A DNA stretch of 64,000 bases from an uncultured Eubacteriales bacterium. Its GTDB lineage: Bacteria > Bacillota > Clostridia > Oscillospirales > CAG-272. This document shows positions 17,641 to 25,419 of this stretch, in pieces. The stretch covers positions 1-64,000 of the forward strand of contig CAKSDP010000009.1 in NCBI GenBank assembly GCA_934446065.1, written 5' to 3'. Within the stretch, counting starts at the first letter, position 1. Each line of letters opens with the position of its first letter. The translations under genes and the position numbers were made by a program. Below the pieces are notes generated by a model. The model was not told the origin of the DNA. It saw only the letters and a program-made list of their open reading frames with translations, and made no database searches.

Positions 17641-18237
17641 ATGAATAAAAATAACAGTATCACAGCAGCCGAAGATCCGCGCGAGCTGCGCCCGATCTGC
17701 CGCATAACAGGCGACAGTGGGAAGGATCTGCGCCTGATCGAGGCGATCCTCTGCGACACCTTCATGTTTGGAGAAAGCGGCGCCGCAGTATCGGTCGAGT
17801 GCGGCTCGGACGAGCTCGTCATTCGCGATCGCGCCGGCGAAATATACGCACGGCTTTGCCGCCCGTTCTCATTCGCCGAGCTGAGAGCTGCCGCTCATGC
17901 GGCGGCAGAGGACAGCACACCCGCCGCTCCGCCGTTTTCCGCAAATGCGGAAATGCGTCTCGCAATATGCGGCAGCACATCCGTAAAGCTTACCCCGACG
18001 GAATTCCGGCTGTACTCAGCCATGCTCGATCACGGCGACTTTGCAAGCGCAGCAGAGCTTTCGCGCGCGGTATGGGGAGATGCCGACGAAAACCGGCTCG
18101 CGGTATACATCTGTTATCTCCGCCGCAAGCTGGACGACGCGTTCGGCGACGGATCAATAATCACATCAAGCGGAAACGGATATCGCCTGCGCGGCGCTGT
18201 ATCCGGCGGCTCAAATCGAAAGGAAACTGACAAATGA
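17641..18237 (+). CDS. Winged-helix regulator with degenerate receiver-like N-terminus
   Basis: 198 aa. The C-terminal third (about 105-190) is an OmpR/PhoB-type winged helix: LTPTEFRLYSAML, an AELSRAVWG recognition region, VYICYLRRKLDD, and the GNGYRLRG wing. The N-terminal half (about 20-85) has receiver-like spacing and ends in CRPFSFAELRAAAH, resembling the KPF..EL segment that closes receiver domains. It is too short, lacks the DD pair and phospho-Asp context, and has Arg where the conserved Lys is expected. So it is probably a phosphorylation-independent orphan regulator (inference). The ATG at 17641 has no Shine-Dalgarno sequence and coincides with the predicted transcription start. 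The stop overlaps the thiI start (ATGA). Confidence 0.7.
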   Translation: MNKNNSITAAEDPRELRPICRITGDSGKDLRLIEAILCDTFMFGESGAAVSVECGSDELVIRDRAGEIYARLCRPFSFAELRAAAHAAAEDSTPAAPPFSANAEMRLAICGSTSVKLTPTEFRLYSAMLDHGDFASAAELSRAVWGDADENRLAVYICYLRRKLDDAFGDGSIITSSGNGYRLRGAVSGGSNRKETDK

Positions 18238-19466
18238 AAGAAGTTATTCTATGCAAATACGGCGAGATAATCCTCAAGGGCGCAAACAAAGGCTCCTTTG
18301 AGACGATCCTCCTGAAGGAGCTACGCCGTCGCGCGAAGGCAGTCGGCAATTTTTCCGTGCGGGTCGCACAGAGCACGGTCTACATCGAACCGGAATCCGA
18401 TGATCCGTTTGAGTCCGACATTGACGCTATGCTCGAGCAGGCAAAGAAGGTTTTCGGATTCGTCGCCGTAACAAAAGCAGCAGTTGCCGAAAAAAACATT
18501 GACGACATTTGCCGCGTTGCGGCGGACTACCTCGCGGACAGCCTGCGTACAAAGAAAACGTTCAAGTGCGAGGCAAAGCGCGCGGACAAAAAGTTCCCGA
18601 TGAAATCCCCCGAGATCTCAGCCGAGGTCGGCGGTGCTATTCTCGATCGACTGCCGCATCTGCACGTATCGCTTGACGCGCCCGAGACCGTCGTCCGCAT
18701 CGAGGTGCGCGACCGCGGCGCGTACATTCACGCCGATCAGACTCCCGGCGCGGGCGGAATCCCCTACGGCTGCGGCGGCAAGGGACTGCTGCTCCTCTCC
18801 GGCGGCATTGACAGCCCTGTCGCAGGATACATGATGGCAAAGCGCGGTCTCTCCGTTGACGCGCTGTATTTTGAAAGTATTCCCTACACGAGTCTCCGCG
18901 CCCGTGAAAAGGTTCTGACTCTCGCAAAAAAGCTCACGGAATACACGGGATTCATGCGGGTACACATCATCTCGCTCACGAAGATTCAGGAGATGATCCG
19001 CGACAACTGCGAGGAAGATTATTTCACGCTGATCCTCCGTCGCTTCATGATGCGGCTCGCGTCAATGACGGCGGAGCACATCGGCGCGCCTGTACTCATC
19101 ACAGGAGAGAGTCTCGGTCAGGTCGCAAGTCAAACGACAGCCGCGATCTGCTCAACGGAAGCTGAGGCGGACCGCCCCGTTTTCCGCCCCTGCATAGGTC
19201 TCGACAAGGAGGAGATAATAAAGATCTCCCGCAACATCGACACCTTTGATACCTCTATCGAGCCTTACGAGGACTGCTGCACGGTGTTCACGCCGCGTCA
19301 TCCGCGCACTCGCCCCGAGCTAGCAAAGGTTATCGCAGCAGAATCCGGACTTGATCGCGAGGCGCTGATCCGCGAGGCGTTTGAGACAAGATTCACGGTG
19401 ACGGTACGCCAGTTTGAAGATATTCCGGATACGTCGGACAATCTCGGAGGTAACTATGAGCTGTAA
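18234..19466 (+). CDS. thiI: ThiI: tRNA 4-thiouridine / thiazole sulfurtransferase
   Basis: Adenylates tRNA U8 and inserts sulfur to make 4-thiouridine; may also supply ThiS thiocarboxylate. 410 aa, the length of the form lacking a C-terminal rhodanese domain. Seen: N-terminal CKYGEIILKGANKGSFE, a THUMP domain (about 60-165), PP-loop LLLSGGIDSPVAGYMMAKRG near residue 185, and EPYEDCCTVFTPRHP near 345. Rhodanese-less ThiI normally relies on a partner cysteine desulfurase, which is not in this window. It overlaps the preceding regulator by 4 bp and deoC by 11 bp, so all three are likely co-translated. Confidence 0.95.
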   Translation: MKEVILCKYGEIILKGANKGSFETILLKELRRRAKAVGNFSVRVAQSTVYIEPESDDPFESDIDAMLEQAKKVFGFVAVTKAAVAEKNIDDICRVAADYLADSLRTKKTFKCEAKRADKKFPMKSPEISAEVGGAILDRLPHLHVSLDAPETVVRIEVRDRGAYIHADQTPGAGGIPYGCGGKGLLLLSGGIDSPVAGYMMAKRGLSVDALYFESIPYTSLRAREKVLTLAKKLTEYTGFMRVHIISLTKIQEMIRDNCEEDYFTLILRRFMMRLASMTAEHIGAPVLITGESLGQVASQTTAAICSTEAEADRPVFRPCIGLDKEEIIKISRNIDTFDTSIEPYEDCCTVFTPRHPRTRPELAKVIAAESGLDREALIREAFETRFTVTVRQFEDIPDTSDNLGGNYEL

Positions 19467-20133
19467 CGCGAACATAAAAAACATTCTCTCGCACACCGAT
19501 CACACTCTGCTCGCAGCCGATGCGACGGAGCGCGATATTATGGATGTGGTTGATGACGGCATAAAATTCGGCACCGCGTCGGTCTGCATTCCGTCATGTT
19601 ACGTAAAGGCAGCTGCCGAAAGATCGGGCGGACGGGTGAAGATCTGCACCGTGATCGGCTTCCCGCTCGGCTATGTCCCGAGCGAGATCAAGGCACATGA
19701 AGCCGAGCTTGCGGCTCAGAACGGAGCCGACGAGATCGACATGGTCGCGAACATAGGCAAGATAAAATCCGGAGAATTTGATGCGGTGGCAGAAGATATC
19801 CGTGCCGTTCGCGCGGCGTGCCGTGGCAAGATACTCAAAGTAATAATTGAATGCTGCCTTTTGACAGATGCCGAAATGGTTGAAATGTGCCGCGTTGTCG
19901 CTGACTGCGGTGCAGACTACATCAAAACCTCGACCGGATTTTCAAAGGGCGGCGCGACTCCGCACAATGTTGAACTGCTGTGCAAAAACGTACCGGCAGG
20001 ACTGAAGGTCAAAGCAGCCGGCGGGATCTCATCCCTCGAGGACGCCGAGCTTTATCTCTCGCTCGGTGCCGACAGGCTCGGCACAAGCCGCATCGTAAAG
20101 CTTGCTTCGGGGCTTACCGGAACGGGATACTGA
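19456..20133 (+). CDS. deoC: Deoxyribose-phosphate aldolase
   Basis: Class I aldolase splitting deoxyribose-5-phosphate into acetaldehyde and glyceraldehyde-3-phosphate in deoxynucleoside catabolism. 225 aa. Seen: DHTLLAADAT, CIPSCYVKAA, VIGFPLGYVPSEIKAHEA, a KVIIECCLL strand, and YIKTSTGF bearing the Schiff-base lysine. GGAGG sits 5 nt before the ATG at 19456; the gene starts inside the end of thiI. First of three nucleoside-salvage genes. Confidence 0.96.
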   Translation: MSCNANIKNILSHTDHTLLAADATERDIMDVVDDGIKFGTASVCIPSCYVKAAAERSGGRVKICTVIGFPLGYVPSEIKAHEAELAAQNGADEIDMVANIGKIKSGEFDAVAEDIRAVRAACRGKILKVIIECCLLTDAEMVEMCRVVADCGADYIKTSTGFSKGGATPHNVELLCKNVPAGLKVKAAGGISSLEDAELYLSLGADRLGTSRIVKLASGLTGTGY

Positions 20134-20207
20134 TTTTCCGCAATTGCATATTATATTTCTACATTTGCAGAAAACACCGTACAATACAAAACCGAAAGGA
20201 TAACAAT

Positions 20208-20951
20208 ATGTCTGAGAAAAACTATCCGACGCCGCATATCAAGGCAACGCCCGACGATTTCGCCGAAACCGTGCTTATGCCAGGAGATCCGCTCCGCTCC
20301 AAGTACATCGCGGAAAATTACCTTGAGGGCGCGCGTCTCGTAAACAATGTCCGCGGGATCGCAGGGTACACGGGATCGTGGCGCGGCGTGCCGGTCAGCG
20401 TAATGGCGAGCGGCATGGGAATGCCGTCGATCGGGATATACTCGCATGAGCTTTACAACTCCTTCGGCGTTGAGAACATCGTGCGCATCGGATCGGCAGG
20501 CGCGATAACCGATAAGGTTCGTCTGCGTCAGCTTGTCCTCGCGTCGGGGTGCTCGACCGACTCGAATTTCGCCGACTGCTTCGGAGTCCTCGGTCACTTC
20601 GCGCCGGTCGCAAGCTTCAAGCTTCTCAGCGCATTCGCAGCCGAAGCTGAAGCCGAAGGACGTGATTACGTCGTCGGCACGGTGGTTTCGACCGACCGTT
20701 TCTACACGGATGACGAGGATCTGCCGGAGTCCCGCAGATACAACAATCTCTGGGCGAAGATGGGCGTGCTAGCGGTCGAGATGGAAGCAGCTGCGCTCTA
20801 CGCGACCGCCGCGCGATTCGACCGTCACGCTCTCGCAGTATGCACGATCTCCGATCAGCTCGTGACACACGAATACATGACGACCGAGGAACGCGAAACA
20901 TCGCTGTCCGACATGATCGAGCTGTCGCTCAACTGCGCAGTAAAGCTTTGA
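20208..20951 (+). CDS. deoD: Purine-nucleoside phosphorylase (DeoD type)
   Basis: Phosphorolyses purine (deoxy)nucleosides to base plus (deoxy)ribose-1-phosphate; hexameric DeoD type. 247 aa. Seen: PTPHIKATPDDFAETVLMPG at the N-terminus, ASGMGMPSIGIYSHEL, RIGSAGAI, VVSTDRFY, and VLAVEMEAAALY. AAAGGA precedes the ATG at 20208. Its sugar-phosphate product feeds the adjacent deoB and deoC enzymes. Confidence 0.96.
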   Translation: MSEKNYPTPHIKATPDDFAETVLMPGDPLRSKYIAENYLEGARLVNNVRGIAGYTGSWRGVPVSVMASGMGMPSIGIYSHELYNSFGVENIVRIGSAGAITDKVRLRQLVLASGCSTDSNFADCFGVLGHFAPVASFKLLSAFAAEAEAEGRDYVVGTVVSTDRFYTDDEDLPESRRYNNLWAKMGVLAVEMEAAALYATAARFDRHALAVCTISDQLVTHEYMTTEERETSLSDMIELSLNCAVKL

Positions 20952-20988
20952 GCGCATCACCTATGTTATATATAAGGAAGTGAACCGC

Positions 20989-22113
20989 ATGGTCAAACGG
21001 GTTTTCATGATCGTTCTCGACAGCTTCGGCATCGGCGAGCTGCCCGATGCTGCGGATTTTGGAGACGTCGGGACAAATACTCTGCGCTCTGCTGCAACGT
21101 CCCCCGAATTTGCCGTGCCGAATATGCAGAGGCTCGGGCTCGGCAACATCTGCGGAGTTGACGCAGTAGCTCCCGTCCGGGATCCTATCGCCGCATTCGG
21201 CAGGATGGCGGAGCTGTCCGCCGGCAAGGACACGACGACGGGGCATCTCGAGCTTTGCGGGCTTGTGTCCCCCACTCCGATGCCGACCTACCCGAACGGG
21301 TTCCCCGATTATATCATTGAAAAATTCAAAAAGGCGACCGGGCGCGGCGTCCTGTGCAACAAGCCGTACTCCGGCACCGAGGTGATCCGTGATTACGGGC
21401 GCGAGCATGTGCGTACCGGCGACCTCATCGTATACACCTCAGCCGACAGCGTATTTCAGGTCGCTGCGCATGAGGATGTGGTTCCGCTGCCCGAGCTTTA
21501 CCGCTGCTGCGAGGCTGCGCGCGCGATCCTCTCCGGAAAGGACGCAGTCGGGCGCGTGATCGCACGACCGTTCACAGGTGAGTATCCGAACTACACCCGC
21601 ACGGCGGGACGGCACGATTTTTCGCTGAAGCCGCACGGCCGCACACTCCTAGATGAGCTGTCGGACGCCGGACTTGACGTGATCGGTGTCGGCAAGATCT
21701 CCGATATTTTTGCGGGGGTGGGGATCACGGAGAGTTTCCCCGACAAGGGCAATCCCGCCTGCATCAGCCGCACGCTTGAGCTTGCGAAGCGCGATTTTCA
21801 CGGGCTTTGCTTTGTAAATCTCGTTGATTTCGATATGCTGTACGGCCATCGCAACGACACAGTCGGCTACGGTCGCGCACTGACCGAATTTGACCGCAGT
21901 CTCGACGAGCTTCTGCCGCTGATCCGCGATGACGATATGCTCATACTCACCGCAGACCACGGCTGTGATCCCGGTTTTAAGTCAAGCACGGATCACTCGC
22001 GCGAGTATGTGCCGCTGCTCGTATACGGAAGCATGACAGCGCCGCACGATATCGGCACCTGCCCGTCATTTACGGCGGTAGCCGATATTGTAAGACACGC
22101 ACTTCTCGGATAA
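20989..22113 (+). CDS. deoB: Phosphopentomutase
   Basis: Mn-dependent alkaline-phosphatase-superfamily mutase converting (deoxy)ribose-1-phosphate to the 5-phosphate, linking DeoD to DeoC. 374 aa. Seen: FMIVLDSFGIGELPDA with the metal Asp, GKDTTTGHLEL with the phospho-accepting Thr cluster, DFDMLYGHRNDTVGY, and TADHGCDPG near the C-terminus. I chose ATG 20989, 8 nt after AAGGAAG; the GTG at 20980 is inside the ribosome site. The frame ends just before a large hairpin that may act as the operon end. Confidence 0.96.
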   Translation: MVKRVFMIVLDSFGIGELPDAADFGDVGTNTLRSAATSPEFAVPNMQRLGLGNICGVDAVAPVRDPIAAFGRMAELSAGKDTTTGHLELCGLVSPTPMPTYPNGFPDYIIEKFKKATGRGVLCNKPYSGTEVIRDYGREHVRTGDLIVYTSADSVFQVAAHEDVVPLPELYRCCEAARAILSGKDAVGRVIARPFTGEYPNYTRTAGRHDFSLKPHGRTLLDELSDAGLDVIGVGKISDIFAGVGITESFPDKGNPACISRTLELAKRDFHGLCFVNLVDFDMLYGHRNDTVGYGRALTEFDRSLDELLPLIRDDDMLILTADHGCDPGFKSSTDHSREYVPLLVYGSMTAPHDIGTCPSFTAVADIVRHALLG

Positions 22114-22122
22114 CAATACATT

Positions 22123-22259
22123 TTTGCCGGTGAATTCCCCATTTTCCCGCATTTTCCCGTTGTCGCATTGCACAAATCCGTACGCCTGTTTTTGTGCAAT
22201 ATGCCGTTTGTTGAAAATGCGCGGAAAATATTTCGATAGGGGTTGAATTCACCGGCAAA
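22123..22259. repeat. 137-bp near-palindromic hairpin element
   Basis: Outer arms of 15 bp are perfect complements (TTTGCCGGTGAATTC at 22123-22137; complement at 22245-22259). Inside, CCC (22138-22140) pairs with GGG, an ATTTTCC..GCATTTTC arm (22141-22156) pairs with 22213-22229 with one bulge, and an inner GCA/TTGCACAAA helix pairs across 22165-22206 with a 2-nt bulge. No U-run follows. It ends the deo unit, but its size and nested symmetry look more like a MITE-type or repeat-derived element than a normal terminator. Confidence 0.6.
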
Positions 22260-22271
22260 TTATTTTATCAT
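22243..22271 (+). promoter_or_regulatory. Candidate promoter of the Gfo/Idh oxidoreductase gene
   Basis: TTGAAT (22243-22248), 17-bp spacer, TATCAT (22266-22271). The -35 box lies within the right arm of the hairpin element, so the element may supply or modulate this promoter. Confidence 0.45.
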
Positions 22272-22287
22272 ATATGTGTATAGGGCT

Positions 22288-22304
22288 GTATGTCAAGCAC
22301 ATAC
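22288..22304. promoter_or_regulatory. Small inverted repeat downstream of the promoter
   Basis: GTATGT (22288-22293) and ACATAC (22299-22304) flank 5 nt, about 15 bp past the predicted start site. Possible operator or short leader hairpin; the regulator is unknown. Confidence 0.25.
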
Positions 22305-22347
22305 CTTTGTATGAAAATATTTTTTTACATATTTGGAGGAACTCAAA

Positions 22348-23448
22348 ATGGCACTTAGTGCATCCGACAAGGTAAGAGTCGGCATTATCGGCTGCGGCGG
22401 AATCGCCAACGGCAAGCATATGCCCTCTCTCAGCCACCTCGACAACGTTGAGATGGTCGCATTCTGCGACATCATCGTCGAAAAGGCAGAGAAGGCAAAG
22501 AAGGATTTCGGTACTCCCGACGCCAAGGTCTACGAGGACTACAAAAAGCTGCTCGAGGACAAATCCATCGACGTAGTTCACGTCTGCACTCCTAACAGAG
22601 CGCACAGCTTCATCACCGTTGACGCACTCGACGCAGGCAAGCACGTTATGTGCGAGAAGCCGATGGCTATCAACTCCGCTGAGGCAAGAAAGATGCTCGA
22701 GGCTGCAAAGCGCTCCGGCAAGAAGCTGACCATCGGTTATCAGAATCGTCAGAACGCTAACGCTCAGTACATGAAGGCTGAGGCTCTCGCCGGAACGTTC
22801 GGCGATATCTACTACGGCAAGGCTCACGCTATCCGCCGCCGCGCGGTTCCCACCTGGGGCGTGTTCCTGAACGAGTACGAGCAGGGCGGCGGTCCGCTGA
22901 TCGACATCGGAACCCACTCTCTCGACCTCACTCTGTGGATGATGAACAACTACAAGCCGAAGTATGCAGTCGGTACCACCTACCACAAGCTCAACAATCA
23001 GGTCAACTCCGCTAACGCATGGGGCGACTGGGATCCCGCAAAGTTCACCGTTGAGGACAGCGCGTTCGGCTTCATCGTTATGGAGGACGGCTCCACCATC
23101 AGCCTCGAGTCCTCTTGGGCTCTCAACATCGCTGAGTCGATGGAAGCGTCCACCACGATCTGCGGTACTCTCGGTGGCGCTGATATGCGCGGCGGTCTCC
23201 GCATGAACGGTGTTCGCAACGGACGTCAGTACATGACCGAGATCAACTTCGGTGCCGGCGGTGTTGCATTCTTCGACGGCAATCCGAACGAGGATTCCGG
23301 AACGAAGGAAGCTCGTCAGTGGATCCACTCTGTCATCAACGACACCGATCCCTGCGTTCTTCCCGAGCAGGCATTCTGCGTAACTCAGATCCTCGAGGCA
23401 ATCTACACCTCCGCTAAGACCGGAGACATCGTATTCCTCAACAAATAA
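22348..23448 (+). CDS. Gfo/Idh/MocA family NAD(P)-dependent oxidoreductase
   Basis: Sugar or inositol-type dehydrogenase, 366 aa. Seen: Rossmann motif VGIIGCGGIANGKHMPSL at residues 9-26, HVCTPNRAH, the family EKP lysine motif (VMCEKPMAINSAEA near 100), and a C-terminal alpha/beta substrate domain with DIGTHSLDLTLW (catalytic-type His). I chose ATG 22348, 8 nt after GGAGG. Codon choice is strongly biased (many AAG, CGT, GCT, TCC codons) compared with neighbours, suggesting high expression. The isomerase-like gene at 23561 follows and probably acts in the same carbohydrate pathway; the exact substrate cannot be read from sequence. Confidence 0.88.
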   Translation: MALSASDKVRVGIIGCGGIANGKHMPSLSHLDNVEMVAFCDIIVEKAEKAKKDFGTPDAKVYEDYKKLLEDKSIDVVHVCTPNRAHSFITVDALDAGKHVMCEKPMAINSAEARKMLEAAKRSGKKLTIGYQNRQNANAQYMKAEALAGTFGDIYYGKAHAIRRRAVPTWGVFLNEYEQGGGPLIDIGTHSLDLTLWMMNNYKPKYAVGTTYHKLNNQVNSANAWGDWDPAKFTVEDSAFGFIVMEDGSTISLESSWALNIAESMEASTTICGTLGGADMRGGLRMNGVRNGRQYMTEINFGAGGVAFFDGNPNEDSGTKEARQWIHSVINDTDPCVLPEQAFCVTQILEAIYTSAKTGDIVFLNK

Positions 23449-23461
23449 TTCGTTTTGGATG

Positions 23462-23498
23462 GCGTGGCTTCCCGGCAACTCGAGAGGCCACGCTTTCT
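23462..23498 (+). terminator. Weak hairpin between oxidoreductase and isomerase genes
   Basis: GCGTGGC (23462-23468) pairs with GCCACGC (23487-23493), followed by TTTCTC. Short stem and poor U-run; it may attenuate rather than end transcription. Confidence 0.4.
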
Positions 23499-23560
23499 CA
23501 TAAGACTTTGATGAAAGGAAAACCGTTATCTGTTCCGAAACAGAAACGGAGGATTTTACA

Positions 23561-24529
23561 ATGAAACTCTGCGTTCTTGCAAACCTGTACGCAAAGTATC
23601 CGCTTGACGAGGCACTTGCAAAGCTTGAGGCGCTCGGCGTTGAGGCGGCTGAGATCGGTGCCGGCGGATACCCCGGCAAGGATCACTGCGATCCCGCAGT
23701 TCTGCTCGCTGATCCCGCAAAGCTTGAGGAGTTCAAGGCAACTTTCGTTCGCCACAACATTGAGCTTGCGGCGCTCTCCTGCCACGGCAACCCGGTTCAT
23801 CCCGATCCGGCTGAGGCAAAGAGATACGACGATGATTTCAGAAACACCGTTCTTCTCGCAGAGAAGCTCGGCATTGACACCGTTGTCACCTTCTCCGGCT
23901 GCCCCGGCGGTGCCCCCGGCGACAAGATGCCCAACTGGGCGACCTGTGCATGGCCCGAAGAATATCTTCAGGTTCTGGACTACCAGTGGAACGACGTACT
24001 CATTCCGTACTGGAAGGAAGCTGCCGCATTCGCGCGCTCGCACGGCGTGACCCGCATTGCGCTTGAGATGCACCCCGGCTTCTGCGTATACAATCCCGAG
24101 ACTCTGCTCCGTCTGCGCGAGGCAGTCGGTCCCGAGATCGGTGCTAACTTCGATCCGTCCCACCTTATCTGGCAGGGCGTTGATCCCGTTAAGGCTATCC
24201 GCTATCTCGGCGACGCGATCTACCACGTACACGCGAAGGATGTCAAGGTTGACCCGATCAACTCTGCAAACTTCGGTAATCTCGACACGAAGCATTACAG
24301 CAACGAGATCGGTCGCGCATGGGTATTCCGTGCAGTCGGCTACGGTCACGGCGAGGATTTCTGGAAGGATTTCGTAAGCGCTCTGCGCCTTGTCGGTTAC
24401 GACCGCGTTCTCTCGATTGAGCACGAGGACAGTCTCATGTCTATCGACGAGGGACTTTCCAAGGCTGTGGATGTTATAAAGAGAGTTATCATTCACGATC
24501 CTAAGCCGACCACGATGTCTTGGGCGTAA
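23561..24529 (+). CDS. Sugar phosphate isomerase/epimerase (xylose isomerase-like TIM barrel)
   Basis: 322 aa, AP-endonuclease-2/xylose-isomerase-like TIM barrel family. Seen: AAEIGAGGYPGKDHC, ALSCHGNPVHP, a metal-ligand-type strand IALEMHPGFCVYNPE near residue 168, GANFDPSHLIWQG, HVHAKDVK and LSIEHED near the end. The E..D/H..H..E pattern fits the divalent-metal site of this family. GGAGG precedes the ATG. The same codon bias as the upstream oxidoreductase and a 112-bp gap suggest joint expression. This pairing is common in inositol and rare-sugar catabolism; the actual sugar is unknown. The C-terminus (KPTTMSWA) ends 20 bp before a set of inverted repeats. Confidence 0.85.
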   Translation: MKLCVLANLYAKYPLDEALAKLEALGVEAAEIGAGGYPGKDHCDPAVLLADPAKLEEFKATFVRHNIELAALSCHGNPVHPDPAEAKRYDDDFRNTVLLAEKLGIDTVVTFSGCPGGAPGDKMPNWATCAWPEEYLQVLDYQWNDVLIPYWKEAAAFARSHGVTRIALEMHPGFCVYNPETLLRLREAVGPEIGANFDPSHLIWQGVDPVKAIRYLGDAIYHVHAKDVKVDPINSANFGNLDTKHYSNEIGRAWVFRAVGYGHGEDFWKDFVSALRLVGYDRVLSIEHEDSLMSIDEGLSKAVDVIKRVIIHDPKPTTMSWA

Positions 24530-24549
24530 GTTTTTGTGATGAGTTTTTT

Positions 24550-24586
24550 GCGGGGGAGGGACTTTTGCTAAAAGTCCCTCCCCCGC
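24550..24586. repeat. Perfect 17-bp GC-rich inverted repeat
   Basis: GCGGGGGAGGGACTTTT (24550-24566) is followed after 3 nt by its exact complement (24570-24586). It has no downstream U-run in either direction, so it is not a standard terminator. It is the first of several inverted repeats filling 24550-24739. Confidence 0.7.
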
Positions 24587-24614
24587 GCCCCCTCTTCAAA
24601 AGCTTTCGACCTAA

Positions 24615-24675
24615 CAAAAAACAAAGTCTGTGCAAAGATACAGCTTCCTTGGCCTTGCACAGACTTTTTTCTTTT
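24615..24675. terminator. Bidirectional terminator
   Basis: AAAGTCTGTGCAA (24623-24635) pairs perfectly with TTGCACAGACTTT (24655-24667) around a 19-nt loop. TTTTTT follows on the plus strand and TTTTTTG on the minus strand. It separates the isomerase gene from the convergent lipoprotein gene. Confidence 0.7.
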
Positions 24676-24676
24676 C

Positions 24677-24739
24677 CCTCCCCAAAAGTTTTGTGGGAGG
24701 TGCGCGAGGAACACACTTTTTCAAAAGCGGGTCCCTCGC
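24677..24739. repeat. Two further imperfect inverted repeats
   Basis: CCTCCC..AAAA / TTTT..GGGAGG at 24677-24700 and GCGAGG..AC / GTCCCTCGC at 24704-24739. With the neighbouring hairpins they make an array of four stem-loops in about 190 bp, with no coding signal. Confidence 0.5.
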
Positions 24740-24765
24740 AAATAATTATAATCTCCTCCGTATAC

Positions 24766-25419
24766 TCATCCGTTCTCACGTACATATTTGAAATACGCCG
24801 TGCCGTCGTCGCGCTTGATGAACATGATCGAGTATTCGGGCGACGTAATGCCGCCGAGCGAGTTTCTGATCCGCATCCGGTACGTGTGCTCCGTCTCCGA
24901 CAGCTCAAGTATCGCCACATCAACCGGATCATAGTCGAGCATAGATACAGACGTGTAACCGTTCACCTTTTCAAGATAAATGAAAAGCCTCGCACTCTCG
25001 TTGCCGATCCGGCGGTTTCCGCCGAAATTCTTGTATACCGTCTCCTCGAACTCACGCGCAGGAATAAAATTCGCTATCTGCATCTGAGGATATGCGCTTA
25101 CCGCCGCGTCAAGCTTCTCAATATCACCAGTGTACTTGCCGTAGTTTTTCGTCAGCATATAGTACAGTACCGAATCGCGGCACTTCTCCATCGCTTCGGT
25201 CACGCTGTCGAACGTCGCGATCACCGGCGAGTTCACCGACAGCATCCGCACCATGTCGCACAGCATAACCGCCGTCTCGCCTTCGGTGTCGGGATTTGCG
25301 ATAACGCCCTCGTCCGCGTAACCGCCGCCGACACCGAACATATCAGCCACAGCCGAACACCCGAACAGCGACACCGCAAGAAGTACCACGCATATCAGCC
25401 GCGTCCCGCGCCGTATCAC
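24766..25419 (-). CDS. Predicted lipoprotein of unknown function
   Basis: 217 aa. N-terminal signal peptide with lipobox LFGC (Cys about residue 21), so it is probably a membrane-anchored lipoprotein. The rest is soluble, mixed alpha/beta; I recognise no family. The GTG start at 25419 overlaps the hprK stop by 4 bp (GTGA), so it is translationally coupled to hprK and likely co-expressed with the vanY-like gene. It is the last gene of the operon, ending before the hairpin array at 24550-24739. Confidence 0.75.
   Translation of the reverse strand: MIRRGTRLICVVLLAVSLFGCSAVADMFGVGGGYADEGVIANPDTEGETAVMLCDMVRMLSVNSPVIATFDSVTEAMEKCRDSVLYYMLTKNYGKYTGDIEKLDAAVSAYPQMQIANFIPAREFEETVYKNFGGNRRIGNESARLFIYLEKVNGYTSVSMLDYDPVDVAILELSETEHTYRMRIRNSLGGITSPEYSIMFIKRDDGTAYFKYVRENG

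Noticed and set aside
22249..23679. 476-codon minus-strand open frame opposite the Gfo/Idh gene
   Set aside because: An artefact of strong codon bias in the real gene; it crosses the hairpin, the promoter and the next ribosome site, and its translation has no family motif.
24520..24932. Open frames across the inverted-repeat block 24550-24739
   Set aside because: Hairpins and terminator explain the sequence; translations are low-complexity and lack start signals.
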